DNA of 40,409 nucleotides from CAZCAC01 sp964496575 (GTDB taxonomy: Bacteria > Planctomycetota > UBA1135 > GCA-002686595). Below, piece by piece: positions 13,548-21,694 of the stretch. Where the stretch lies: assembly GCA_964496575.1 (NCBI GenBank), contig CAZCAC010000077.1, positions 1 to 40,409 of the forward strand. The letters are read 5' to 3'. How positions within the stretch are numbered: the stretch's first letter is position 1; each line of letters begins with the position of its first letter. The notes under the pieces are model-generated. The model was not told the origin of the DNA and did no database searches. It saw only the letters and a program-made list of their open reading frames with translations. The translations under genes and the position numbers were made by a program.

Positions 13548-16500
13548 ATGACTCGATCCCCTCGACCCCGGCAGCGGGCTCCGTTCCTCCATTCGCTCCT
13601 CGCCCTCCTGGGGCTCACGGCGGCGCTCGCGTTGCAGGGCTGCGAGAACCCCTCCTGCATCTTCGGCTCCCAGGGGTGCCAGACCAGCGCGGGTGGCGGC
13701 GCGGAGACCTCCTCGGCGGCGTTCCCCGAGGTGGGTGAGTGGATCGCCGTGGGGGCTCCCCGGGTCGATGCCATCTTCCCCCAGGGCAGCGGAACCACCG
13801 AGACCCCGATCGTCATCGTGTTCAGCGAATCGATGACCCCCGCCAGCGTGAGGAAGGCCTTCGAGCTCCAGGAGGTCGGGGGCTTCGTCACCTCGGGGAC
13901 CGCGATCGACGGGAGCCTCGTCGGCGACGGCCGGGTGCTGGTGCTCTTCCCTCCGCCGCTGACCGCGGGGTCGAGGTACGAGGTCTACTTCGCCGATGAG
14001 GCCGCCCCCCGCGATCTCACCGGTACGCTGGTGATCCGTCCCAAGGACGGCCTGGTCGGGGCCTTCGACGTCGTCGACTCCACGGACCCGGCGCCGAAGA
14101 TCGTCACCACCTGGCCGGGGGACGGCAACGTCGGGCAGAGCACCATCAGCGAGATCGTCACCGTCTTCGACCGTCCGCTCGATCCCTCGTCGGTCGACAG
14201 CAGCTCCTGGGTGGTCCTGGTGGACGGCCTCGCGCCCCCGTTCGCCGCCGAGCCGACGGCCCTGAGCGTAGGCGCCGGAGGGGTGTCGGCGCAGGAGACC
14301 CGGGTCTGGAGCTGGAGGAGCGTCGACCCCGAGACGGAGGTCCCCGCGGACCTCGGCGCCGGGAAGATCGTGCGCCTGTCGCTCTCCCCCGACGGCGGCA
14401 AGAAGATCACCACTCCCGACGGCGACGAGCTGGCCGCGTCGGCTATCCAGTTCACCACGCAGCTCTTCTCCGTGCCGGTGGCGGCGAGGATCATCAGCGA
14501 GCCCGACGATGCGATCGGCATCGAGAACCTCGGCGGGGCGCGGCCGTTGCTCCTGGAAGTGGAGCTCACCGGGGAGCTCGCCGAGGGCGACGCGCTCCGG
14601 ATGACCATCTTCGGCACCGCCCAGCCGACCGGCGTGGAGGAGGAGACGCCCCCGATCATCGCCCTCGAGCGGGAGGTACCGCTCAACGAAGGGGTCGCGA
14701 TCGTGGTGGTGAATCAGGAGGACCTGCAGCTGCTCCACTCCAGCAACCCGCTGACGCCGCGCTTCCAGGACGGTGACGTCTCCTTCGCCTTCCACATTCG
14801 CCGTGGGGGAGGGGTGAGCCCCGTCCAGGTCCTCGACGTCGATCCCGACACCCCGGGGATCCAGGATCCGGTGCTCGACATCGTTCCGCCGAGCTTCCTC
14901 GGACTGGTCGGCATCACGTTCGAGAACCCGACCGACTACCGCAGCGACGTGCGCGACCTCGTGGTGCTCGGTGAAGCCTCCGAGAGCCTGCGCACCGTCG
15001 AGGTGATCGCGCAGCTCACCGGCGGCCCCGTCGACAACCGCATCGCCGGGGAGCTTCCGCCCCTGCCGGCGATGCTGGAGACGGGAGCCTTCATCGCCTC
15101 GCCGGTGAGTCTCGGACAGATCGACCCCGCCGAGCTGCCGGTGGACTTCTCGGTGATCATCTACGACGCCGCGCTGAATCCGGCGCCGGCGTACGAGGCG
15201 CAGTACACGCAAGTCGGTGCGAGCGGCCCGGGGACGCCGCTGTTCGGCTCGGGCGGGACACCCGTGACCGTCACCGTGTACGACGCGAGCACCCGGCTCC
15301 CGGTCACCGGGGCGACCGTCTACAGCCACGGGTCGGTCGGGGGAATCCTCTCCGTCGACGCGCCGAATCCGCTCCTCACCGATTCGACGGGAAAGGCCAC
15401 CATCGACTCCGCCCTGGACGGCGACACGCTGATCACCGTCGAGAAGTCGGGCTACGACCTCTTCACCTTCCAGGGAGTCCCGACCAGCCGGCTCGACGTA
15501 CTGCTTCCCCCCGTCTCGCTCGGCCTGGGAGCAGCTCAGCCGGTCGCCACCGCGCAGGGGGACGAGCTCTCCGCCAGCTTCATCAAGACCTGGATCGCCG
15601 ACAGCCGAAGCGTCTCGCCCGGGGACGCGGTGCACCAGGGCACGGGCAGCAACTACAACCCGATCGTCGACCAGACGGTGTGCAACTTCGACCCGGTGGC
15701 GATCCGCGCCCGGCGGCTGGGCCTGCTCACCTTCCTGGCGACCAAGGACCCCGCCGACCTGACCGATCCCAACGCCTTCTCCGCAGCCTCCTACCTGCAG
15801 GCGTTCACGGCCGACTACCCGCGCCCCGCGGTGGAGCCGGGGGGGCTGGACACGGTGGGCGTCAGCGTTTCCGAGACCCTCTCCGGCGCCGACGTCGATC
15901 CCGACGACGTTCCGGTCGGAACGCCTCCGGCGGTGTTCGAGAAGAGCCCCGACTACGCCACCTCGTTCCCCAACCCCCTCGGTGATCCGCGCGTCTCGGT
16001 CGAGGTCCTGGTGCGCGGCCTGCCCGGGGCGATGACGGTCGGTATGGGCCTGCCCTACTTCAACCTCCTGCTCGACCACTGGGACATCCGCGCCGCCTAC
16101 TCGGCGCTGGCCAAGGCCGAAGGGCCGCTGGTCAGCGACGGCGCGATCGAGGACGAGCGCTTCCTGCGCCTCGAGCACGTCGACCTCCTGGGCAGTCGCA
16201 CGGGGACCCGGTCCCGGGTCTCGACCCTCAGCGGGGCGCTGGTGCCGCCGGAGCTGCCCCTGCTCTCCGCCCCGTCGGGGTCGGTATCGGGGGCGGCGTA
16301 CGACCTCGAGTACAAGGACGTCTTCGTCGGCGCGCTGGACGAGAAGGGCCTGTACCGGGCGCTCCTCACCGACGCGTCCGGCCGGCGCTGGCATCTCTGG
16401 CGCCCCGATCCTCCCGACGGGCCCGACCCGGTCATCGCCCACCTGCCGCCGATCGAGCTCGCCGGCGGCACGCCGCTCGAGCACGGCTCGGTGACCTGCG

Positions 16501-16622
16501 TGATCCAGGGCTGGGCGTGGCCGGGGATCGACCTCCTCGAGTTCATGTGGACCGACATCGAGCGCGAGCACGACCACTTCGTCACCGCCGCGCCGGTCAT
16601 CTACGTGCAGCTGGCGCCCTGA
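13548..16622 (+). CDS. Large lipoprotein with Ig-like (Big_5) domains and a carboxypeptidase-regulatory-like domain
   Basis: 1,024 residues from ATG 13548. The signal sequence ends in LALQGC with Cys32 as lipid anchor, followed by a Cys/Gly/Ser-rich linker. At least two Big_5-type modules follow: residues ~65-150 (PRVDAIFPQGSGTTETPIVI, then FSESMTPASV) and ~175-280 (VTTWPGDGNVGQSTIS, then FDRPLDPSSVDSSSW). The middle has beta-rich repeats. Around residues ~575-650 there is a CarboxypepD_reg-like unit (VTVTVYDASTRLPVTGATVY, then DSTGKATID and a LITVEKSGYD strand). The C-terminal third is unassigned beta sandwich. It is probably a cell-surface or periplasmic adhesion or structural protein. An alternative ATG/CTG start 42 nt upstream would add a basic leader without changing the lipobox. 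Confidence 0.85.
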   Translation: MTRSPRPRQRAPFLHSLLALLGLTAALALQGCENPSCIFGSQGCQTSAGGGAETSSAAFPEVGEWIAVGAPRVDAIFPQGSGTTETPIVIVFSESMTPASVRKAFELQEVGGFVTSGTAIDGSLVGDGRVLVLFPPPLTAGSRYEVYFADEAAPRDLTGTLVIRPKDGLVGAFDVVDSTDPAPKIVTTWPGDGNVGQSTISEIVTVFDRPLDPSSVDSSSWVVLVDGLAPPFAAEPTALSVGAGGVSAQETRVWSWRSVDPETEVPADLGAGKIVRLSLSPDGGKKITTPDGDELAASAIQFTTQLFSVPVAARIISEPDDAIGIENLGGARPLLLEVELTGELAEGDALRMTIFGTAQPTGVEEETPPIIALEREVPLNEGVAIVVVNQEDLQLLHSSNPLTPRFQDGDVSFAFHIRRGGGVSPVQVLDVDPDTPGIQDPVLDIVPPSFLGLVGITFENPTDYRSDVRDLVVLGEASESLRTVEVIAQLTGGPVDNRIAGELPPLPAMLETGAFIASPVSLGQIDPAELPVDFSVIIYDAALNPAPAYEAQYTQVGASGPGTPLFGSGGTPVTVTVYDASTRLPVTGATVYSHGSVGGILSVDAPNPLLTDSTGKATIDSALDGDTLITVEKSGYDLFTFQGVPTSRLDVLLPPVSLGLGAAQPVATAQGDELSASFIKTWIADSRSVSPGDAVHQGTGSNYNPIVDQTVCNFDPVAIRARRLGLLTFLATKDPADLTDPNAFSAASYLQAFTADYPRPAVEPGGLDTVGVSVSETLSGADVDPDDVPVGTPPAVFEKSPDYATSFPNPLGDPRVSVEVLVRGLPGAMTVGMGLPYFNLLLDHWDIRAAYSALAKAEGPLVSDGAIEDERFLRLEHVDLLGSRTGTRSRVSTLSGALVPPELPLLSAPSGSVSGAAYDLEYKDVFVGALDEKGLYRALLTDASGRRWHLWRPDPPDGPDPVIAHLPPIELAGGTPLEHGSVTCVIQGWAWPGIDLLEFMWTDIEREHDHFVTAAPVIYVQLAP

Positions 16623-16780
16623 TCCCGGCGCGTTCCGGTTCGGGCGCGGCGCGGGCGGGGTGAATCGGCGAGGGTCGAAGGCGGTGAGCTCGTGGCGGCG
16701 GCCGCGAGGGGGCGATTCCCGTGGCCGGCTCCTCCCCGATTCGTCTCCATTCCTCCTTTTTAGACGAGTCCCCCGATCCC

Positions 16781-16786
16781 TATACT
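16781..16786 (+). promoter_or_regulatory. Possible -10 hexamer upstream of the 200-aa lipoprotein gene
   Basis: TATACT (5 of 6 to TATAAT) lies 65 nt upstream of the ATG at 16852, just after an unusual T-rich run (TCCTCCTTTTTAGAC, 16751-16765). No -35 at a good distance is evident, so this is a weak call. Confidence 0.3.
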
Positions 16787-16851
16787 CGCCTTCCGCAGGA
16801 CGCTGCGAACCCCACCGGAAGGATCCGTCGGCCAGAACCTGAAGCACACCC

Positions 16852-17454
16852 ATGAAGCCCGCCACCCGAGCCCGTCGTCGTTCCTGGATTCGCCTCGCCC
16901 CGGCCCTCCTCCTCGGGGCGTGCGGCCTGGCCCTCACGGCCGGATGCCACACCCTCCCCGAGCCTCCCGGGTTCCACGTCGAGGTGCTGCACCAGGGGAC
17001 GCTGGAAGAGGTCCAGCCGATCGACATCGTGGTCCTGCCGATCATCGACGACTCCGGGACCGGTGAGGTCCCCAAGAAGGAGCTCCGGGACGCCTTTTAC
17101 ACGACCCTCCCCCGGCGCCGGTACAGCCCGCTCTCCCTCGAGTACGTCGATCGGCGGGTGGTCGAGGCGTCGTACAACCCCGGGATGCTGCAGGAGGACG
17201 CGGCGCTCAAGGTGATGGTCCGCGAGTGGGATCTCTCCCGCTGGACGAGCCACGCCCGCCTGACCGTGGTGGTGGAGGCTTGGATGGAGTCCCTCGAGGG
17301 CGAGAAGCTCTGGGGGGGGCGGCTGAGCAAGACCCTGAACCTCAAGCAGGAGCGGGAGCGCCACGAGACCTCCTACCAGGCCTTCCAGCTCGCCTGCCAC
17401 CTGATCGCCGAGGAGCTGCTGGAGGTGATGCCCGCCCGCAGCCCGCAGCCCTAG
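16852..17454 (+). CDS. Lipoprotein, 200 residues, GNA1162/DUF799-like appearance
   Basis: The N-terminus is basic (MKPATRARRRSWIR), then hydrophobic and ending LTAGC, with Cys32 as lipid anchor. The mature part starts with HTLPEPPGFHVEVLHQGTLE, followed by a beta strand and turn of the kind PIDIVVLPIIDDSGTGEVP, a helix (KKELRDAFYTTL), then VMVREWDLSRW and a WGGRLSKTLN strand. The pattern 'IVVLPI ... VP..ELR.AFY..L' resembles the TolB-N/CsgG-like fold of DUF799 (GNA1162) lipoproteins, which sit in the outer membrane. I am not certain of the family. It is a single gene; the nearest downstream gene is rpsO, over 350 nt away. Confidence 0.75.
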   Translation: MKPATRARRRSWIRLAPALLLGACGLALTAGCHTLPEPPGFHVEVLHQGTLEEVQPIDIVVLPIIDDSGTGEVPKKELRDAFYTTLPRRRYSPLSLEYVDRRVVEASYNPGMLQEDAALKVMVREWDLSRWTSHARLTVVVEAWMESLEGEKLWGGRLSKTLNLKQERERHETSYQAFQLACHLIAEELLEVMPARSPQP

Positions 17455-17474
17455 TTTTCGACCGCTCGGGTTCG

Positions 17475-17540
17475 ATCCCGACCGGAGAGGGGCCTCATCC
17501 CGACCGGAGAGGGGGCCTGATCCCGACCGGAGAGGGGCCA
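17475..17540 (+). repeat. Three tandem copies of a 22-23 bp unit
   Basis: The core ATCCCGACCGGAGAGGGG occurs three times, starting at 17475, 17497 and 17520, with spacer GCC(T/A). The copies are almost identical (one copy has an extra G), so the duplication is recent or maintained. They lie just after the lipoprotein stop and 270 nt before rpsO. They are too few and too closely spaced to be a CRISPR. Confidence 0.7.
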
Positions 17541-17620
17541 GAACGGCCTCCCGGCGCAGGTTGAGGCCCGGAGGGGGTGGACTTGGGGCAGCGGACCCCT
17601 AGACTGGGGCCCGGTTCGAG

Positions 17621-17682
17621 GCGGTTCCGGTCCCAGGATCGGAACCGCTGCCGGTTGTGCTCACCTCTTCGGGTGAGACCGG
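17621..17682 (+). promoter_or_regulatory. Two stable hairpins in the rpsO leader (candidate S15 autoregulatory region)
   Basis: Hairpin A: GCGGTTCCG (17621-17629) pairs perfectly with CGGAACCGC (17640-17648). Hairpin B: CTCACC (17660-17665) pairs with GGTGAG (17672-17677), and the flanking CCGGT (17651-17655) pairs with ACCGG (17678-17682), leaving a one-sided TGTG bulge. They lie 125-186 nt before the rpsO start. S15 is known in several phyla to repress its own mRNA through a structured leader. Whether this leader binds S15 is inference. No other feature is evident between 17541 and 17806. Confidence 0.45.
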
Positions 17683-17806
17683 TGCACCCGCGCATTCCGG
17701 GGTCCCTGCCCTGGGCCGCGGGCAAGTCATTCGAGCCCGACCCCCGGTCGACCCGCGAGAGGCGAGCGATTCGGGGTCGGCCGCCACCGATCCAGGGTTT
17801 CATTCA

Positions 17807-18076
17807 ATGGCCATCGAAGCAGGGCGCAAGCAAGCGCTGATCGAGGAGTTCGCGACCGCCGACGGAGACACCGGGTCTCCCGAAGTCCAGATCGCGATTC
17901 TGACCGGACACATCAAGAACCTGACCGAGCACCTGAAGGTCCACAAGAAGGACTTCGCCTCCCGGCGTGGCCTGTTGACCATCGTCGGCCGTCGCAGCAA
18001 GCTCCTGCGCTACCTGCGTCGCAAGTCCCCGGCGCGCTACCAGACCGTGGTGTCCAAGCTCGGTTTGCGTCGCTGA
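17807..18076 (+). CDS. rpsO: 30S ribosomal protein S15
   Basis: 89 residues, the exact family length. SPEVQIAILTGHIKNLTEHL, then HKKDFASRRGLLTIVGRRSK and LLRYLRRKSPARY are diagnostic S15 sequences. S15 binds 16S rRNA helices 20-22 early in assembly of the small-subunit platform. The ATG at 17807 is set by family alignment (MAIEAGRKQALIEEF); there is no strong Shine-Dalgarno. It is followed by pnp, the classical rpsO-pnp gene order found in many bacteria. Regulation is probably by S15 on its leader. Confidence 0.98.
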   Translation: MAIEAGRKQALIEEFATADGDTGSPEVQIAILTGHIKNLTEHLKVHKKDFASRRGLLTIVGRRSKLLRYLRRKSPARYQTVVSKLGLRR

Positions 18077-18406
18077 TCCATCCATCCGTGATCCGCTCTC
18101 GAACCTCAGCCAGACGAGCCGAAGGTCGCCCGACGTGGGCGCGATGTTCCGAACGGTATTCGAGCGGACCCGAGTCGGGTTCGACGAGAGAGGAGTCTGA
18201 TTCGAATCGAGCCCCGGTGGGCCCGTGTGTCTTCACGCGAGCCACCCCCGAGGCTGAACCTCCTTCCCCGCGAAGAACGGGAGTGGGGGAGGGCACACCC
18301 GCCGATCCCGCGAGAAGACCCTAGCAGCGCCTCGATGACCCCGGGTTCTCCCGGGACTCGCCTTCCACGAGAAGCGAGCGCTCCCCCGACGAGTCCGGGG
18401 ATCGGG

Positions 18407-18428
18407 CCGCGTTCCTCACCGAACGCGG
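18407..18428 (+). promoter_or_regulatory. Stem-loop in the pnp leader next to the ribosome-binding site
   Basis: CCGCGTTC (18407-18414) pairs perfectly with GAACGCGG (18421-18428), loop CTCACC. It is followed by an AT-rich patch (18444-18466) with AGAAGG as Shine-Dalgarno and the ATG at 18467. In E. coli, RNase III cuts a leader stem and PNPase then degrades its own mRNA; the similar placement suggests the same logic. The rest of the 390-nt rpsO-pnp gap (18077-18406) has only small inverted repeats such as ACCCGAGTCGGGT. Confidence 0.45.
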
Positions 18429-18466
18429 TACACGCCAGAAAGCAGATAGAAGGTAATAAAAGACAG

Positions 18467-20575
18467 ATGTTTGATACTTACAAGCGCGTCGAGCGAGTGG
18501 TCGCCGGACGCAGAATCGTCCTGGAGACCGGGCAAGTCGCCCGCCAGGCCATGGGCTCGGTGATCGCCACCGTCGGCGAGACGATGTCCTTTGGCGCCGT
18601 CACCACCGGGCCCGCGCGGGAGGGGATCGACTTCTTTCCCCTGACCGTCGACTACCGGGAGAAGACCGAGGCCGCGGGGCGGATCCCCGGCGGCTTCTTC
18701 AAGCGCGAGGGTCGTCCCACCACCAAGGAGATCCTCACCATGCGCGTGACCGACCGGTCGATCCGGCCGATGTTCTCCGAGGGCTTCAAGGCCGAAGTCC
18801 AGGTGATGAGTCACGCCCTGCAGTACGACGGCGAGAACAACAACGACATCGCCGCGATGATCGCCTCCTTCGCCGCGATCGCCATCAGCGGTCTGCCCTT
18901 CGAGGCGACCCTGGGCGCCGTGCGCGTCGGCTTCGTCGACGGCGAGTTCGTCGCCTTCCCCAGCGACGAGGACCTGCGCGGCAATTCCGGGCTCAACCTG
19001 GTCGTCGCCGGTCACGAAGACGGCCTGGCGATGGTCGAGGGTCTGGCGAATCAGCTCACCGAGAGCCAGATGATCGACGCCCTGGAGTTCGCCGAGAAGG
19101 TGATCGGCGAGGTCATCGAGCTGATCAAGGAGCTGAAGGAGCTCGCCGGCAAGCCCGAGATCGAGTGGACCAGGCCGGAAGTCGACACCGAGCTGCGCGA
19201 CAAGGTCTTCGGGTACCACGACGCCGTGACAGAGGTGATCTACACCGAGGGCAAGCTGGAGCGTGGTGACGCGCTCAAGGCAGTCCGGGCGAAGGTCATC
19301 GAAGAGCTGACCGCCGGCGTCGCCGAAGACGAGGTGGGCCAGCTGACCAAGGACATCAAGAACTTCTACCACGACCTCGAGGGCGCGGTGGAGCGCGAGT
19401 GCATCCTCTCCGGCAAGCGCACCGACGGCCGCGCGCACGACGAGATCCGGCAGATCACCATCGAGCCGAACTTCATCCCGCGGCAGCACGGCTCCGTGCT
19501 GTTCACCCGCGGCGAGACGCAGGCGCTGGTCAGCGCGACGCTGGGCACCCCCGACGACGAGCAGATCATCGACGGCCTGGAGACGGAGTACCGCAAGCGC
19601 TTCTACCTCCACTACAACTTCCCGCCCTACTCGGTCGGCGAAACGCGCCGCATCATGGGGCCGGGACGCCGGGAGATCGGGCACGGCATGCTCGCCGAGC
19701 GCTCTCTCGAACCGGTGCTGCCGGTCAAGGAAGGCTTCCCTTACACCATCCGCATCGTCTCCCAGATCATGGAGTCGAACGGATCGTCGTCGATGGCGAC
19801 CGTCTGCGGCGGCTGCCTCGCGATGATGCTGGCCGGCACTCCGCTGTCCCAGCCGGTGGCGGGTATCGCCATGGGGCTGGTGCAGGAAGGGGACCAGACC
19901 GCCGTCCTCTCCGACATCCAGGGTTCCGAGGACCACAATGGCGACATGGACTTCAAGGTCGCCGGGTCGGGGATCGGCATCACCGCCCTGCAGATGGACA
20001 TCAAGATCAAGGGCGTCAGCCGCGACCTGCTCGAGAAGGCTCTCGGCCAGGCGGCCGAGGGGCGCCGGTACATCCTGCGCAAGATGCTCGAGGTGGTCGA
20101 TCGGCCCAGCCCCGAGATCAGCGAGCACGCCCCGCGCTTCGAGTCGCTGAAGATCCCCGGCGAGAAGATCGGCTTCCTGATCGGCCCCGGCGGCAAGACG
20201 ATCAAGGGCCTCCAGGAGCAGTACGGCGTCAAGATCTCGGTGATCGACGACGACGGCCACATCCAGGTCTTCGGGACCGACAGCCCGAAGGTCAAGGCCT
20301 GCGCCGACGCGATCACCGCGATGTGCGAGACCCCCAAGATCGGGGCTCGCTACACCGGCACGGTGAAGAGCATCCGCGACTTCGGGGCCTTCATCGAGAT
20401 CCTCCCCGGCGTCGAGGGGCTCTGCCACATCTCCGAGCTGGCCGAGGGCTTCGTCGACCAGGTCTCCGACGTCATCGGTATGGGCGAGGAGATCGAGGTC
20501 GTGGTGATCAACGTCGACGACCGCGGCAAGGTCAAGCTCTCCGCCAAGCAGGCGGCCGAGGCGGTCTCGAACTGA
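18467..20575 (+). CDS. pnp: Polyribonucleotide nucleotidyltransferase (PNPase)
   Basis: 702 residues, full length. Two RNase PH-like domains lie at ~10-140 (FGAVTTGPAREGIDFFPLTV and GRPTTKEILTMRVTDRSIRP) and ~310-540 (TDGRAHDEIRQITIEPNFIP, LFTRGETQALVSATLG, then GSEDHNGDMDFKVAG). The KH domain (IPGEKIGFLIGPGGKTIKGL, ~563) and the S1 domain (ARYTGTVKSIRDFGAFIEIL, ~625) follow. It is a phosphorolytic 3'-5' exoribonuclease, part of RNA turnover complexes in the cytoplasm. The start is ATG 18467 after an AT-rich leader patch; upstream in-frame codons are not supported by the family. It is in the standard order behind rpsO. Confidence 0.98.
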   Translation: MFDTYKRVERVVAGRRIVLETGQVARQAMGSVIATVGETMSFGAVTTGPAREGIDFFPLTVDYREKTEAAGRIPGGFFKREGRPTTKEILTMRVTDRSIRPMFSEGFKAEVQVMSHALQYDGENNNDIAAMIASFAAIAISGLPFEATLGAVRVGFVDGEFVAFPSDEDLRGNSGLNLVVAGHEDGLAMVEGLANQLTESQMIDALEFAEKVIGEVIELIKELKELAGKPEIEWTRPEVDTELRDKVFGYHDAVTEVIYTEGKLERGDALKAVRAKVIEELTAGVAEDEVGQLTKDIKNFYHDLEGAVERECILSGKRTDGRAHDEIRQITIEPNFIPRQHGSVLFTRGETQALVSATLGTPDDEQIIDGLETEYRKRFYLHYNFPPYSVGETRRIMGPGRREIGHGMLAERSLEPVLPVKEGFPYTIRIVSQIMESNGSSSMATVCGGCLAMMLAGTPLSQPVAGIAMGLVQEGDQTAVLSDIQGSEDHNGDMDFKVAGSGIGITALQMDIKIKGVSRDLLEKALGQAAEGRRYILRKMLEVVDRPSPEISEHAPRFESLKIPGEKIGFLIGPGGKTIKGLQEQYGVKISVIDDDGHIQVFGTDSPKVKACADAITAMCETPKIGARYTGTVKSIRDFGAFIEILPGVEGLCHISELAEGFVDQVSDVIGMGEEIEVVVINVDDRGKVKLSAKQAAEAVSN

Positions 20576-20600
20576 TCGTTTCTGGCACGGATACGTAATT

Positions 20601-20639
20601 CGAACGCGGGCCGCTCCCGGCGAGGGGGCGGCCCGTTCG
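20601..20639 (+). terminator. GC-rich hairpin after pnp
   Basis: CGAAC...GGGCCGC on the left pairs with GCGGCCCGTTCG on the right (stem of 12 bp with a 2-nt bulge), 25 nt after the pnp stop. There is no T-run, so it may be a processing end or a Rho-assisted stop rather than a classical terminator. Confidence 0.5.
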
Positions 20640-21124
20640 CATTGCCGACCCGCCGGTGGGAATGGCCTGAGGCCCCGTCGAGGAGTGACCTCCCGCGAAT
20701 CGGGTGCACCGGGGGAGCCGAACGGGGTCCGCCGCACCCCGGCGCGGGAAGGGCCGCCACCGGGCCTCGCGGGGCGGAGCGCTCGCGCCGGACGGGGAAA
20801 GAATTCGATTTCGCGTTCGGAGAGAGAGTTCCGGATCCGAAGTAATACCCTGCGGCCTCGGTCGTCCATTCCCACTGAAACGGACCCAGGGATCGGGTAG
20901 GGATCCCGGAGATGTTCAGTCCCTGTACAGGGGGCGTAATGCCCCCTGGCGGGAATTTCGGGGGGAATGGCTCCCCGAACGCCGTCCTCTTTCGAATACT
21001 GGGAGTGTTCTGATCAAGAAAACCTCTTAACGGTGTCACCCGGCGCAGACGGATGGCACTTATAGGAATAGAGGTCACCTGGGGCTCGATCGAGGGGATC
21101 GGGCTCGACAGGAGGGAACTGGGG
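20640..21124 (+). promoter_or_regulatory. 485-nt non-coding region with overlapping hairpins before the small exported protein
   Basis: The palindrome CCCTGTACAGGG (20921-20932) overlaps a perfect 8-bp hairpin, CAGGGGGC (20928-20935) with GCCCCCTG (20941-20948), loop GTAAT, so the two cannot form together. More AT than its surroundings is seen at 20806-20850 and 20990-21070. A GGAGGGA Shine-Dalgarno precedes the ATG at 21125. I cannot assign a promoter. It is probably a long 5' leader. Confidence 0.4.
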
Positions 21125-21565
21125 ATGAAGAAGACAAGACTAGTAATGCTGGCGCTCCTGGCCTTGCCCGGCCTGGGATTCGCCCAGGAACCGCCGGGAG
21201 CGGGGGAAGCCGCCGCGGACGAGGCGATCCTGGTGGACACCAACTCGGCCGACTGGGTGGTCAAGACCGGGGACAACGTCTGTGGAGTCTCGGAAGCCCG
21301 GCAGATCAGCAACCCCGCCAAGGTGAAGTACGACGCCCTGATGCGCGCCACTCCGGAGATGAAGGAGATGAAGCGCAAGGGGATCGACAAGGACTCGGCC
21401 CGCGGCATGGTGCTGATCTCGGAGGCCAAGGCCCGGATCAAGCGCGTGGCCAAGGTGGTGATGACCGACAAGGGTCACTGCAGCGTCTGGAAGAAGATTT
21501 CCCACAAGCGGGGGAGGTCGGCCACCGATATCACCGACACCGTCCTGCTGAAGCTGGAATCCTGA
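21125..21565 (+). CDS. Small exported protein, function unknown
   Basis: 146 residues. The signal peptide MKKTRLVMLALLALPGLGFA is followed by a likely cleavage before QEPPG. The mature part has an acidic, Gly/Ala-rich start, then a basic helical part (KVKYDALMRATPEMKEMKRK, then ISEAKARIKRVAKV) and two cysteines far apart (in GDNVCGVSE and KGHCSVWKK) that could form a disulfide. I do not recognise the family. It stands alone between a long structured leader and a strong terminator, so it is transcribed as its own unit and may be abundant. A periplasmic location is inferred from the signal peptide. Confidence 0.75.
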   Translation: MKKTRLVMLALLALPGLGFAQEPPGAGEAAADEAILVDTNSADWVVKTGDNVCGVSEARQISNPAKVKYDALMRATPEMKEMKRKGIDKDSARGMVLISEAKARIKRVAKVVMTDKGHCSVWKKISHKRGRSATDITDTVLLKLES

Positions 21566-21623
21566 GGACGAGCGCTCCCCGATGAGACGCACCCCTCCGG
21601 CGGGCCGTCCCGAGGGAAGGAAC

Positions 21624-21658
21624 AAGCGGAGACCCACCTCGGGTCTCCGCTTTCTGCT
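21624..21658 (+). terminator. Rho-independent terminator after the small exported protein
   Basis: AAGCGGAGACCC (21624-21635) and GGGTCTCCGCTT (21641-21652) form a perfect 12-bp stem with loop ACCTC, followed by TCTGCTT. This is the best plus-strand terminator in the window. Confidence 0.85.
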
Positions 21659-21694
21659 TAACCGACCGATCCCGAGTTCATAGCCTCAAGCGTC

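Noticed and set aside
13488..17075. A minus-strand frame open for over 1,100 codons opposite the Ig-like lipoprotein
   Set aside because: It is the mirror of GC-rich codon use on the plus strand. Its product is Arg/Gly/Asp-rich with no domain, while the plus-strand frame has a lipobox and known domains.
17475..17540. CRISPR array
   Set aside because: Units are directly adjacent with no spacers and only three copies; no cas genes are present.
18434..18443. A 10-nt stretch before pnp whose reverse complement (CTGCTTTCTG) matches part of the 42-nt element
   Set aside because: It is short, in the opposite orientation, and the rest of the element is absent. Chance match is likely.
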